Positions 19,035 to 32,423 are shown, counted from the first letter of the stretch. The stretch is DNA of 64,000 nt from Primulina eburnea (GCF_022965805.1 NC_133114.1:3246761-3310760), one strand, 5' to 3'. Made by a program: numbers and translations. Notes: a model not told the origin generated them from the letters alone.

Positions 19035-20130
19035 TGATGTTATTTAGATTATTTTTGTTATTGTTATTGATCACGTCATACATAAAATGTACCATATTAA
19101 AAATTCTTAATGGGTAATCCAATATTAAAATTTTAAAATTTAATACATTTATATTTGTGTGTATATATATTTATATATAATTTTAAATTTATTAATCATA
19201 ATCAATCACAAAAGAATATTTGAAACTCATAGCTCGTGAGAAGCATCCTTATCCAAGTAGGAAGAAAAGCAAATGATTCTTGATTCCATTTGTTTAGTTC
19301 TATTTCGTCCACAAAATTAGTGAAACAGAACAAATATATCTGCACCACACAGACCAATAATGCTATCCAGCCTAGTCCAAATTTGGAGTTTATATCTTTA
19401 TAAAATTGAATATTTATATCATAATTATAACAATAGAAAAGGTTAAAAAAAATTGAATTCATTCCAACTTAGTATCGTCAAAATTGAGTTATTATTTTCA
19501 AATTATAAATTGAAATAGCTTTGACGATTTGAATTTTGATGTATAAAAGTTTTCCTTTTCATGGAATCTAAAATTTCTGTTCATCTTACTCAAACAATAT
19601 ATATTAACTTATATGGATAAACATCTCATAAATATGATTTCAAAATAAAATTCACAAGTTTAAACTACATCTAAGGCCAAAATCAACATATTCTTGAAAT
19701 TAATATTCTGTCCTTTTTTTTTAATCCCTCTGTCACTTAATATCTAAACAATATGAACAAAATTTGTTTGGGACTTCATTTGAAATTAATCCCTTGCTAT
19801 CACGTTCGAGTATTTGCTCGGCGTTTAGGCCCGTGAGTGAGATTTCTGCTCGTTGAAGTCCCCTTCGGCTCCGGGGTTCTTCGCACCTAGATAGTACCAA
19901 AACTGTTGTGCCCCGACCCTTTAACAAATAAAGCTGCCCATCCTATGACCCACAACTTAAAATGAGCCTTGCAACGGGAGCGAAAGAATCATGCCATACT
20001 ATGTTTAAAGATGGTTGCGAACGAACAAACAAAACTGTAACTAGTTAGTAATCAAGATTTTCCAGACGAACATAACCGTCGCTAAAACCAATGTTTTCTT
20101 GTAGTGTATATTTTTCCTAAATGTCAGGCT
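19035..20130. other. Intergenic DNA with one GC-richer patch
   Basis: Mostly AT-rich. Between 19733 and 19927 a GC-richer patch has a 64-codon minus-strand ORF (CEEPRSRRGLQRAEISLT) of the sort seen in retrotransposon remnants. I do not recognise a family. Confidence 0.25.
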
Positions 20131-20415
20131 TGTTAAGATTAGAACTTGGACCTAACTCAACCCCAAAAGCTAGCTCAAGGGAGGAGGATTGTCCAAGCCT
20201 ATATATACAACTCCCAGGTTATTTAACCAACACCCCTCTCACGCCCAAAAATGAACATCCGGAACACATAACAGTGGAACCGAGCTCTGATACCATGTAA
20301 AGATGGAAACTTAGACCTAACTCAACCCCAAAAGCTAGTTCAAAGAGAGAGAATTGTCCAAATCAATATATACAACTCCCAGGTTATTTATTCAACCGAT
20401 GTGGGACAATTAACA
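20131..20415 (-). mobile_element. TRIM-B retrotransposon
   Basis: Read on the minus strand: an LTR (20415-20296) beginning TGTTAATTGTCCCACATCGG, immediately followed by primer site TGGTATCAGAGC (20295-20284), a 50-60-base interior ending in a purine-rich GGGCGTGAGAGGGG, then a second LTR (to 20131) sharing ACAACTCCCAGGTTATTTA and the ends of the first. Total 285 bp. The LTRs share CTAACTCAACCCCAAAAGCTAG. The flanks AGGCT and AAGCT may be a diverged target duplication. Confidence 0.75.
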
Positions 20416-20856
20416 AAGCTTACATAGCTTACATGGAAAAGGCATAACTAGGGATAACTCGAAAAAATAATTATATGTGACATTAAATACATAATATATA
20501 TCAATTTGAAAAATTGATAGGAAAAAAAACACACGTTTCTCTCAAATTTCAGGAACTTCCACTAAATTTAGTTTCACCAGAAGCCCATATTCTTTCGAAA
20601 AAAATTACCTAGTGGATTTAAAGTCAGTTCAAAGAACCAAATTGCTACTTTTTACAATATGGTTTTGCTTTTTACAATGTCCTTGCAACATTAACAACTT
20701 CGAAAAACAAAAGACGAAAAAATATAATAGAATCCGCACTACCGAATACTCCAGATGGTGAAATAATTGAGAAAAAAAATTACAATACTTTTAACAACAA
20801 AGCACAACACAAATTCTTTGGCTAAGCAGAACCAGATCGACGAGCAAAAGCTTGTC
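20416..20856. other. 3' flank of the C2 gene
   Basis: Probably includes the 3' UTR of the C2 gene (minus strand) next to 20856. No other feature was seen. Confidence 0.35.
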
Positions 20857-23229
20857 TTAATAAGGTGGTGGAGGATAAGGTGGCGGAGGATACATCCCTG
20901 TTATAAAAAACCATAAATTCCATAAAGTTTACGCTTTTTCAAAGGAACGCGATTCTGCATAAGTGAAGAGCGGATATATCTTACCAGGAGGATGATGATG
21001 TGGAATGTGCGGTGGTGGAGGATACATTGAATGCGATGGCCCAGGGGGATAATTTGGAGGATAAGTAACGGATTGATGATACGGGGATGGGGGATATCCA
21101 GTTGGATTAGGAGGGTAAGATTGATAAGAAGCTGGCTCTGGGATACTTGTTTGAGGATATGGTGGCACATGTGCAGGGTAATGAGGGGCTTGAGGTGCTG
21201 GCATGCCCGGGTAAGGAGGAGCTGATGGTGCCGGGGTGGTTTTGGCTGGTTTCTGAAAACATAAAACATGATCATAAGCTTCAGATACTGCAATAATTTC
21301 CTGGTACTTGCACGAAACAAAATCGAATATAGCTTACATTGGCAGTAGAATAGTGCATTATTAACTTAATTTCTCCAGCATGTCTGAAAAAGAGAGATTA
21401 CATGCATCAGGTGTCCAGAAATTCATTCCGAATACATGATAAGTACTCATGTAGATGCAAGCATCTATAGGTTCTTGTTTACATATCATATTACAATCGT
21501 AATTTATCAGATTTTGAAAGATAGAGATTAGAGTGGCAATATCACATCAATAGAGATCAAAGTCAAGAACAACGTAATAAGTGGAGCCTCCGCCAGAAAC
21601 TTCGATGAAAGTTTATCCGAATAATGAAAATCAAATTTCACACTTTAGCTTTAAAGTATTAAAAAATTTCTGAAAAAGATACATCCATCTCACGGGCTGG
21701 GGGCACTGGAATGCACTGGAGAAAGTGGGATGGAGGTGGCAACTATATACAAGCAGTAATAAACATGATCGACATAACACTCTTGGAGAAAAATCAAATC
21801 TTCATTCTAAAAAGATTCACGAGGATACTCGGGCATAAGAGCACGGAGGATGTTCGTAAAGAAGGAAAAAATATTCTCACACTCTCGCCTCGGCTTGAGA
21901 CTCGAACAAAGTGTAAAGTAAGATGGAAGTCACGCATGTGGACAGAAAGTATGATGTTTAATGAGTTTATCAAAGAGAAAAATCACCCGCTCCATCTTCC
22001 AAATTCGCATGTTGGCTTCCCAACGTAAAGTTACAAATGTTCAGCCTATGAGATTGATTTGGCAGACGATAATGGGCTTAAACAGAAATTGACTTTTCAG
22101 TTGACGAGTAGGCATGTAAGGAGGAAGAGATGCTCTCGGTTGTAATATTTTGGCTGCTAAAAACTATATTTGATCCAAAAGACAAAAGAAGTATGATATA
22201 TGGGGAAGTTGGTTGTCTGATGCTGTATTTTCAACGATAACTAACTAAAAATCCATCATTTTACCATGCTAATAAGACGGATATGAAAGAACAGATGTTC
22301 TGTGTGCCGATACAATAATGATAATCGACTATGAGTACTTTGGAGATGTTATGTCATCATGCAAATGCAAGTTTCAATATAGTCTCAAAGAACAAATACA
22401 AGCAAAAATTTTACATGAATATATAATAAGCTCAGACAAAGTTCTTTCAACTAGTTCATAAAAGACACAAGCTCACTCGCAATGCAGCAAACATGTCTCA
22501 TAAAGCAGCCTCGAAAATGCAAACACCAAACACGAGCAAACAAACGATTACAAGGACACAAGATCGCACAAAATGCTTAAGACAAAAATCGAAACGCCGC
22601 AGTTTGTTTTGTGGGACTTATACCTGCCTTTCTTGTCCTGAAGAGGCCACGAGCTGTCGTCATAACCATTGGATAGAACTTTCTGAAACAGAATCCTAAA
22701 CACACCCAATTCAAGATCAAGCTCAGAAAAAGACTTTACAGATATTCAAAAGAATCATAATCAGACACACACAAGCCAGAAAAAAAGAAAAAAAAATTAC
22801 TTTCCGCTGCCGATAAAATCATCATAAGTCAGAGTATTGCTGTTCCATACAGAAACATTGATCTCCCGCAAACCTTCTATCAACGTAAGCACGAATTTCT
22901 CTTGAAAAGTCGGATTTTTCCCTCCATCTACATAAAATTCGCCAAAATTAAAACAAAAAAAAATAGCAAGCTAGCTGTATGTATTACACGAAATCGGTGA
23001 TGTACCTGTACAAGTACGAGTACGAAACTTGGTGCTACCATATTCGACACAGACGTAGGGATCTTGCCTAGAAATCCATTCAGTATCTTTCAACTTGGTA
23101 CAAGCAACAACTGCCATCCGAAACATACCCATAAAGCAAGCAAATTTTTTTACAAGAAAACCTTGGATAAAGAAGAGAAACAGTACCGGTGACCTCCAGG
23201 GGTTGACCTTGGATCCCAGAAATCGACAT
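20857..23229 (-). CDS. C2-domain protein with Pro/Tyr-rich tail (SRC2/elicitor-responsive type)
   Basis: Seven exons read through cleanly on the minus strand: 23229-23187, 23110-23006, 22927-22801, 22695-22624, 21383-21338, 21252-20985 and 20897-20857. All have GT-AG introns and matching phases, giving 702 nt (233 residues). Residues 1-130 form a C2 domain (LEVTVVACTKLKDTEW, SRQDPYVCVEYG, NVSVWNSNTLTYDDFIG, WPLQDKKGR), a Ca2+/phospholipid-binding fold, with the aspartates of RQDPY and TYDDF in place. The tail is rich in Pro, Tyr and Gly and ends MYPPPPYPPPPY. This pairing matches plant SRC2-like and elicitor-responsive C2 proteins, linked to membrane targeting in cold or defence responses. 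Confidence 0.88.
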
Positions 23230-23294
23230 TGAAGAAGAGATGAAGATGATGGATTTTGAGTTTTGAGCACGAACTTGGCGTCACCGCTTCTGAC

Positions 23295-23302
23295 TTTATA
23301 GA
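23295..23302 (-). promoter_or_regulatory. TATA box of the C2 gene
   Basis: Minus-strand CTATAAAG lies about 66-73 bp upstream of the ATG at 23229. The spacing suits a short 5' UTR. Confidence 0.5.
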
Positions 23303-23910
23303 TATTTTACTTACTATTTGTTGAAGAATTCAGAAATCAGTGGCTGACCATGAAATGAAACATTATTACATACGTACAAATGGTACAATGCTGCGCGTGG
23401 AAACGTACTCAATTCAGACACAAATTAATCCATATAATTTTTTCCCGGATAATTGTTTTTGGATCCGAATACATTCTTGGATTTGATCTTACGTTGTGTT
23501 GACCTAGTTTAATCTAACAATTTTTTAAATTTATCTCATATGGTATGATGTCCACAAGATGATATATAAAAAATATACAACATCAAGTACTGTATTTTCA
23601 ACGATCCAAATCCATAAATTTTTATATAAGTAATTGTTTAAAGGAAGTTATAAATTCTAAGCTTTGTCAAATATTATAAATGGATATCTACTTGTTTCTG
23701 AATAGTTAGGGTACCACGTCGGAAGTTGGTCTCTTTTTTTAAGCGTTTATACCCAGTAATGCTACAAAATTTCATTGTTTAAATCATCAACATATGATAT
23801 CAACGTCTACTAATATGTTAAAAACTTATATGGTCCCTCTAATACGGGAAATTTGGCTTCAGTCCCCAGCCGCCTTTTTTCTTTGTTTTCAGTCCCTAGG
23901 TACTTTTTTA
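23303..23910. other. Upstream region of the C2 gene, otherwise featureless
   Basis: AT-rich. It may hold promoter elements of the C2 gene, but none is distinctive. Confidence 0.3.
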
Positions 23911-23966
23911 GTACCACATTTCCACATGAAGTGTACCACATTTCCACATGAAGTGTACCACATTTT
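23911..23966. repeat. 22-bp minisatellite
   Basis: The unit GTACCACATTTCCACATGAAGT is present twice exactly, followed by a partial third copy and a looser GTACCACA nearby. Confidence 0.75.
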
Positions 23967-24071
23967 GTATGAAATAGTACCACAATTTTGTGGGTAGGGA
24001 GTGAATGCAAAGAAATATTATGATTGGGGATTTTTAAATAACTTCCCCCTAATTATATTGAGGACAAAAAT

Positions 24072-24234
24072 TTGTGTGAGACGGTCTCACGGATCATATT
24101 TTGTGAGAAGAATATCTTATTTGGGTCATCCATGAAAAATATTATTTTTTATTCTAAAAGTATTACTTTTATTGTGAATATCGGTAGGGTTGATCCGTCT
24201 CACAGATAAAAATTCGTGAGATCGTCTCACAAGA
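24072..24234 (-). mobile_element. M1 MITE, copy D
   Basis: TTGTGTGAGACGGTCTCACGG at the left and GTGAGATCGTCTCACAAG at the right, with the family interior in reverse orientation relative to the other three copies. Confidence 0.78.
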
Positions 24235-24529
24235 GACATACTCTTATATTGAGATATGTTAGAATTTAAAAAAAAATATAATTTAAAAAATTAAAAGGAA
24301 AAGAACAAGCTTTAGTACGAAACGAGTGACGCGTATTGTGGTTGCACACGTTTCTGACATTTAAATAATTTGCTTCTAAGGCAGATGAAGAAAGTATCTC
24401 CACTCGGTATTGTATATTGTTCTTGCATTTGAATTTCCAGATATTTTAAACGTTTTTTTTAAATGAGTTGTCTGTCTATTCGTGTGAATTGTGAAAAATG
24501 TTTTTGATATCGTGCGCTTTAATTATACT
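24235..24529. other. Intergenic DNA, no feature seen
   Basis: AT-rich, with no supported feature. Confidence 0.3.
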
Positions 24530-26445
24530 AATTTCAAGAACAAAATCATGCTAGCAATCAAAACAGGGAAAGAAAACACATTCTACCCCGCTCACTAGCT
24601 CCTATCTCAATCTCAAGGATCTATCGCTCTGATACCACCTGTTGTGGGGACCCGTACGCTAATCATAATCATAATCGTCATTGGGACTAATTAATCAATT
24701 ATAAAACAGGGTCTAAATATTTTTTTTTTAAAATGCGGAACGTAGTGAGATCAAACTAATATACATATCAGTATAAAATAAAGCACATGTCATGTATCGT
24801 CTACAAACCGGTACAACTAAGGTACAACATCTATATATCGAGTGTCACACCCTATATCTAATCCAAGTCCGGAGCATCCACTCTAATAACGATCTCTCCT
24901 CATCTCCTGGACCCTGAACCTGTCCCACCTGTTGTCAAGTACACATACAAACAAGACAACAGCCGGATAACTCCGGTGAGAATAAATCCCAGTATAACTC
25001 AACGAACATGCAGTCATATAATAAATATAAAGCATGAAACATATGACAGTAATACAAATCAAAATCAGAAATGTAAACAATATCAATCTGTCGACAATAC
25101 TCGTGACTCCACGATTCAGACTAGACTCATTCCTAGCCTAGGGATCCCGGTGTCCAGATGTGGCATTCCTATATCGACAAACAGTAATAGAAAAGACTCC
25201 AGTTCTATCCAAGTCGATATAACCAACATCCAGTGTCCAGACGCATCCGTCATAGACTATGGTCTATCGCCATATCTTGTGACATCGTGCAATGTACCCG
25301 TGATTACCTGCCACTATCAGGTACTTCTGTCACAAGATTACTCGTCTAATGCATGCTCCTATAACTCCATAGAACAAGCATTTAAATCAAATCATTAAAT
25401 ACAATGATAAACAAATAATAAGTATGTGATTTAGGGAAACTCAAGTACATCCTACTTGAGTCGATGTCCCAATACACATGGACTTATACCTTTCGTTTGT
25501 CGGTTTCGGTCTGGAATCCAAACTCTGTCAATCCCTCAATCTGACAATGGTAATACCAATAATCTCATATCAATATACCTTTCAAATTACTAACAATCTA
25601 ATTAATCTGGATTTAATTCAAAATCAACGGCACAACGGTACAATCTCAGTATCCCCGTCAATACCAAATCAACAGATATCAATTACAAATCGTAACTCAT
25701 GTCCATTACAATCTGTAATTCAATCACCATTCAAATCTGTCTGGTATAAATCAATATATCCTAACAATTCATAATAATTCCATAATCAACCCATTTCTTA
25801 ATCTGACTTCGATTCTATGATGTCTAACATGTCAAGAACATCATATATGAATTACATTCAATTCTGACAAAATCATAATTTCAAAGCATGTCAAAACGTA
25901 GCAAAACTTACGTGCACTTGTAGCCTACGTTGCTAGGAATTCGGTATCGAAGTCGGATTCAAAATCTGACGGACGGATTTCTCACAAAAGGCGTAAGGAT
26001 TTTCGGTGAACTTTCTCGAGCTTCTTTCTCGGTTTTCTCCTTTCTGAATCTTAAAGGATACGTGTGTATATATATATATATATATATCCTCGGTTGCATG
26101 ATAAAGAAGCGTGGCACATTTTCATGTATTTTGGTCGACGCTCGGGCGGTAATAAACTACCGCTCGAGCGCGGCATCCTCTGTGCAAATCCTTCCGAATT
26201 GCACATTGGCGCTCGGGCGGTCAAAAACTACCGCCCGGGCGCCACACCTTCTGTCCCAAATGTGTTTTTATTGAACTTTGGCGCTCGGGCGGTCATTTCT
26301 TACCGCTCGGGCGCCACCAGTTCTGTCCAACACTTACACCCTTCATATTTAATCTTATTTCATGTCCCGATTAATCCTTTCATAATCATGTCAAATTATA
26401 TATCAATAATTATAGATTACTAGGATTAAATTTCCGGGCATTACA
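24530..26445 (-). mobile_element. Truncated LTR retrotransposon: LTR, primer site, start of interior
   Basis: The minus-strand LTR (26445-24643, 1.8 kb) runs from TGTAATGCCCGG to GGTCCCCACA. It is followed after five bases by primer site TGGTATCAGAGC (24637-24626, tRNA-iMet) and about 100 bases of interior before similarity is lost. No coding domain remains, so the superfamily is open. The LTR contains three GC-rich hairpins (26139-26173, 26208-26243, 26280-26315) and a TA-repeat. The solo LTR at 30522-32423 is the same family. Confidence 0.75.
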
Positions 26446-27457
26446 ATAAATATAGGTAACACCGGAGCCACAAATATTGGGCTATACTCAGGTTAAAATT
26501 TTACATTCTGAAATCATTTAATATCTTAGATAGAGCCAACTAATTAATATCAAATTAATATAAAAGTTTTCTAAAATTAATACATAAAAATTCTAAAAAT
26601 TTTGGGCCACCCGAGCTTAATAGCTTCGTTTCTAAATATTAATATGATTGATCTGTTTCACGAATATAGACATGTGATATCGTTTCATAAAAAATTTAAT
26701 CAAAAATAAATTTTACGGAAGAATATTTATTTTAGTTCAATTAAAGGAACAGTTTGTCTAAATTGACTTTGAAAATTATTATTATTATTATTTAAATTTA
26801 AATATTTAAACTTTAGCATTAGTCTTTGGTTGGCGTTGTGGTGCTTTTTGTATTTGATTTGTTATTTAATGTTGACTAGGCACGATCGGTTGACTACATA
26901 TGTATTGTCGACACAATGCCACCAAATTATGGAATGATTATGATCGGTAAAAAATATCGAATTTTCGGTATGATACGATAATAAGATCGAATTTTCGGTA
27001 CCATAACGTTATGTAATTTGAAAATCTTGGTATATATCGGAACATTGAAAGAATATATAAAAATTTTAAAATATATAATATTTTAAAACAATAAATTTAT
27101 AAAATTTCAGTATAAAACGGTATATACCGATGAAATTTTCGATATATCATACAATTTCGATACGATATCAATATGAATTTTCTTATACCGTAATTTTCGT
27201 TACGATATACAAGATATAATTTTCGGCAAAAATACGATATGATATTTCATTCTTAAAAAGACCGCACAAAAAATGGGTCATTCAAGATGGCGGCCATTTC
27301 ATTTCTCGTTCAGCACCATTGATTTTTGTGAACTTTCATTAAAAAATAAAAGGACATAGAATAAAATGTATAAGAATAAAATGTCACTTGATTTGAAAAA
27401 ATCACAAGTAAAACATAAATTAAGATGAAATAAAACAAAAATTGTTTTAGTGAATAA
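26446..27457. other. Intergenic DNA with reiterated CGGTAT/ATACCG motifs
   Basis: From about 26940 to 27250 the motifs GAATTTTCGGTA, CGGTATATACCG and TTTCGATA recur in both orientations, as in decayed hAT-like MITEs. Ends could not be fixed. A weak trace of the M1 family (GTTTCACGAATATAGAC) lies near 26655. Confidence 0.3.
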
Positions 27458-27586
27458 TCTATATCTATACTAATATAATCTATATCTATATCTATTCTAT
27501 ATCTATATATCTATCTATATACTAATATAAATATATGAATGTGAATTGTGAATTTACATAAATATCCTTACCTTCATTTAATAATA

Positions 27587-30500
27587 ATCATTTATACATA
27601 TTTTTTTTATATATACTAATATAAATATAAGAATGTGAATTGTGAATTTACATAAACTTTTAATAATAATCATTAATACATTTTTATTTTAAAATTTAAA
27701 ACTAATACCTTCATTTAATAATAATCATTTATACATGTTTTTTTCTATATCTATCTATACTAATCTATCTATATCTATCTATCTATCTATACTAATATAA
27801 ATATATGAATGTGAATTGTGAATTTACATAAATATCCTTACCTTCATTTAATAATAATCATTTATAAATGTTTTTTTTCCATATATTCTTTTAATAATAA
27901 TAATTAATACATTTTTATTTTAAAATTTAAAACTAATTACTTTAATATTTACATTTACATTTACATCAAATTCACAGAAAATCATAATCATAAATACATG
28001 TTTATTTTTTGTTTGTTTTTCATATATTCATTTAATAATAATCATTAATATATTTTTATTTTTAAATTTATATTTAATTACTTTAATATTTACATTGACA
28101 TCAAATTCACATAAAATCAATATCATAAATACATATTTTTTTAGTTTTTTTTTTTCATCTATTCATTTAATAATAATCATTAATATATTTTGTTTTTAAA
28201 TTTAAAATTATTTACTTTAATGTTTACATTCACATCAAATTCATAGAAAATCAAAATCATAATGTTATAAATTTAAATAAATTGTTAATATTACGAATAT
28301 TAAGGTAATAATGGGAAGACGAATAGAGATGAGTGTGATTGAATAAAATTAAATTATTAATAAATATTAAGGTCATATAAAACATTTTTTTCCCATTTAG
28401 AACGTAGATATATTTAGATTACTTATATATCAACAAAAATACGTGATTGAGAGAAAATGTTTGTATGTAAGTGATTTCATTGCAAACATTTATGTTATTT
28501 AATCAATTTTTAATATATGATGCTAAATACATATTACTAAATAATATATTATCTATCTATTAATCTATTAAATATATGACTTTCATTTGTGAGCTTACTA
28601 TTATATTATTTTTTTTGTTTTACAATTTGTCTATACTAATATAAATATATGAATGTGAATTGTGAATTTACATAAATATCCTTACCTTCATTTAATAATA
28701 ATCATTTATACATGTTTTTTTCTATATACTAATATAAATATAAGAATGTGAATTGTGAATTTACATAAACTTTTAATAATAATCATTAATACATTTTTAT
28801 TTTAAAATATAAAACTAATACCTTCATTTAATAATAATCATTTATACATGTTTTTTTCTATATCTATCTATACTTGTAATGCCCGGAAACTTAATCCTAG
28901 TAATCTGTAATTATTGATCTATAATTTGATATGATTATGAGAGGATTAATCGAGACACGAAAATAAGACTATATGTGAAATTCGAAAAGTTGGGCAGAAA
29001 ATGTGGTGCCCGAGCGGTGGTTTTGACCGCCCGAGCGCTAATGTTAGATTAATTGAACTCTTGGACAGAAGGTTCGGCGCCCGAGCGGTAGTTTGTGACC
29101 GCTCGAGCGCCAGTGGTCACTAGGAATACGTCGTGGGCAGAATAGTTGGCGCCCGGGCGGTAGTTCTTGACCGCCCGAGCGCCAAAGGTGCAAACCGATG
29201 GTGTTGGACAGAAAGGGCCGCGCCCGAGCAGTATATCATTTATACATGTTTTTTTATATATACTAATATAAATATAAGAATGTGAATTGTGAATTTACAT
29301 AAACTTTTAATAATAATCATTAATACATTTTTATTTTAAAATTTAAAACTAATACCTTCATTTAATAATAATCATTTATACATGTTTTTTTCTATATCTA
29401 TCTATACTAATCTATCTATATCTATCTATCTATCTATACTAATATAAATATATGAATGTGAATTGTGAATTTACATAAATATCCTTACCTTCATTTAATA
29501 ATAATCATTTATAAATGTTTTTTTTCCATATATTCTTTTAATAATAATAATTAATACATTTTTATTTTAAAATTTAAAACTAATTACTTTAATATTTACA
29601 TTTACATTGACATCAAATTCACAGAAAATCATAATCATAAATACATGTTTATTTTTTGTTTGTTTTTCATATATTCATTTAATAATAATCATTAATATAT
29701 TTTTATTTTTAAATTTATATTTAATTACTTTAATATTTACATTGACATCAAATTCACATAAAATCAATATCATAAATACATAATTTTTTAGTTTTTTTTT
29801 TTTCATCTATTCATTTAATAATAATCATTAATATATTTTGTTTTTAAATTTAAAATTATTTACTTTAATGTTTACATTCACATCAAATTCATAGAAAATC
29901 AAAATCATAATGTTATAAATTTAAATAAATTGTTAATATTACGAATATTAAGGTAATAATGGGAAGACGAATAGAGATAAGTGTGACTGAATAAAATTAA
30001 ATTATTAATAAATATTAAGGTCATATAAAACATTTTTTTCCCATTTAGAACGTAGATATATTTAGATTACTTATGTATCAACAAAAATACGTGATTGAGA
30101 GAAAATGTTTGTATGTAAGTGATTTCATTGCAAATATTTATGTTATTTAATCAATTTTTAATATATGATGCTAAATACATATTACTAAATAATATATTAT
30201 CTATCTATTAATCTATTAAATATATGACTTTCATTTGTGAGCTTACTATTATATTATTTTTTTGTTTTACAATTTGTCTATACTAATATAAATATATGAA
30301 TGTGAATTGTGAATTTACATAAATATCCTTACCTTCATTTAATAATAATCATTTATACATGTTTTTTTCTATATACTAATATAAATATTAGAATGTGAAT
30401 TGTGAATTTACATAAACTTGTAATAATTATCATTAATACATTTTTATTTTAAAATATAAAACTAATACCTTCATTTAATAATAATCATTTATACATGTTT

Positions 30501-30881
30501 TTTTCTATATCTATCTATACTTGTAATGCCCGGAAACTTAATCCTAGTAATTTGTAATTATTGATCTATAATTTGATATGATTATGAGAGGATTAATCGG
30601 GACACGAAAATAAGACTATATGTGAAATTCGAAAAGTTGGGCAGAAAATGTGGTGCCCGAGCGGTGGTTTTGACCGCCCGAGCGCCAATGTTAGATTAAT
30701 TGAACTCTTGGACAGAAGGTTCGGCGCCCGAGCGGTAGTTTGTGACCGCTCGAGCGCCAGTGGTCACTAGGAATACGTCGTGGGCAGAATAGTTGGCGCC
30801 CGGGCGGTAGTTCTTGACCGCCCGAGCGCCAAAGGTGCAAACCGATGGTGTTGGACAGAAAGGGCCGCGCCCGAGCGGTAT
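27587..30881 (+). repeat. Direct tandem duplication of about 1.65 kb
   Basis: Copy 1 (about 27587-29234) and copy 2 (about 29235-30881) match almost base for base with an offset of 1647-1648. Each contains Helitron-like DNA followed by the first 360 bp of the same LTR in the same place, so the duplication is younger than the LTR insertion. Confidence 0.75.
28875..29234 (+). mobile_element. LTR fragment created by the duplication
   Basis: Starts TGTAATGCCCGGAAAC like the solo LTR at 30522 and runs through three hairpins (29005-29039, 29076-29111, 29148-29183). It stops inside the fourth, at GCCCGAGCAGTATAT. Confidence 0.8.
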
Positions 30882-30953
30882 ATTATTACCGCCCGAGCGC
30901 GGGCTAAAATGCAAGAAAATGTGCCACGTTCTTTACATGCAAGATTGATATAT

Positions 30954-30999
<46 letters not shown>

Positions 31000-32423
31000 C
31001 ACGTTGCAATTCTTCAGAGGAAACAAAAGGAAATCGAGGAAAGGTTCCAGAGAAGCTTCGGAAATCCTTACGCCTTTTGTGAAAAATCTGTCCGTCTGAT
31101 TTTAAATCCGACTTCAGTACCGAGTTCCTAGCGACGTAGGCTACAACTTGACGTAAGTTTTGCTACGTTTTGACATACTTTGAAATTATGCTATTGTCAT
31201 AATTGAATGGAATTCAGATATGATGTTCTTGATATGTTAGACATCGTAGAACCGAAGTCAGATTAAGAAATGGATCGATTATGGAATTGTTATGAATTTT
31301 TAGGGTATATTGATTTATACCGGACAGATTTGAATTGTGATTGAATTACAGATTGTAATGGATAGGAGTTAAGATTTGTAATTGATGTCTGTTGATTTGG
31401 TATTGACGGGGATACTGAGATTGTACCGTTATGCCGTTGATTTTAAATTAAATCCAGATTGATCAGATTGTTATTGATTTGAAAGGTATATTGATATGAG
31501 ATTATTGGTATTACCATTGTCAGATTGAGGGATTGACAGAGTTTGGATTCCAGACCGAAACTGCAACGAAAGGTATAAGTCAATGTGTATTGGGATATCG
31601 ACTCAAGTAGGATGTACTTGAGTTTCCCTAAATCACATACTTATTATTTGTTTATCATTGTATTTAATGATTTGATTTAAATGCTTGTTCTATGGAGTCA
31701 TAGGAGCATGCATTAGACGAGTAATCTTGTGACAGAAGTACCTGATAGTGGCAGGTAACCACGGGTACATTGCACGATGTCACAAGATATGGCGATAGAC
31801 CATAGTCTATGACGGATACGTCTGGACACTGGATGTTGGTTATATCGACTTGGATAGAACTGGAGTCTTTTCTATTACTGTTTGTCGATATAGGAATGCC
31901 ACATCTGGACATCGGGATCCCTAGGCTAGGATTGAGTCTAGTCTGAATTGTGGAGTCACGAGTATTGTCGACAGATTGATGTTGTGTAAATTTCTGATTT
32001 TGATTTGTATTACTGTCATATATTCATGCTTTATATTGATTATATGATTGCATGTTCTTTGATTTATACTGGGATTTATTCTCACCGGAGTTATCCGGCT
32101 GTTGTCTTGTCTGTATGTGTACTTGACAACAGGTGGGACAGGTTCAGGGTCCGTGAGATGAGGAGAGATCGTGATTAGAGTGGAGGCTCCGGACTTGGAT
32201 TGTATATAGAGTGTGAACACTTGATAGTAGTTGTTGAACCTTAGTTTGTACTGATTTGTAGACGGTACAGGACTTGTACTTTATTATATACTGAGTTGTA
32301 TATTAGATTGTTGTCACTACGTTCCGCATTTAAAAAAAAAAAAAAAAATTTAGACCTTGTTTTATAATTGAATAATTAGTCCTAATGACGATTATGACTA
32401 TGATTAGCGTCCGGGTCCCCACA
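30522..32423 (+). mobile_element. Solo LTR, 1.9 kb, with 5-bp TSD
   Basis: Runs from TGTAATGCCCGG to GGGTCCCCACA and is flanked by ATACT at 30517-30521 and 32424-32428. It is the same family as 24643-26445 in the opposite orientation. No interior is present, so it arose by LTR-LTR recombination. It contains four GC hairpins and a TA-repeat at about 30945-30993. Confidence 0.85.
30652..30903 (+). repeat. Array of four GC-rich hairpins, period about 70 bp
   Basis: Near-palindromes at 30652-30686, 30723-30758, 30795-30830 and about 30865-30903 share GCGCCCGAGCGGTA and its inverse. AT-rich spacers contain a recurring GACAGAA or GGCAGAA. Most stem mismatches become G-U pairs if the antisense strand is transcribed. 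Confidence 0.75.

Noticed and set aside
22493..22699. 68-codon plus-strand ORF in the C2 gene
   Set aside because: It overlaps intron 4 and exon 4 of the well-supported minus-strand gene.
26064..26423. ORFs reading through the hairpin repeats (also at 30696-31082)
   Set aside because: They are translations of the GC-hairpin array and a TA-repeat in an LTR, with no protein features.
30652..30903. CRISPR-like pattern of conserved palindromes and spacers
   Set aside because: The host is a plant, the units are inside an LTR, spacers are partly similar to each other, and there are no associated genes.
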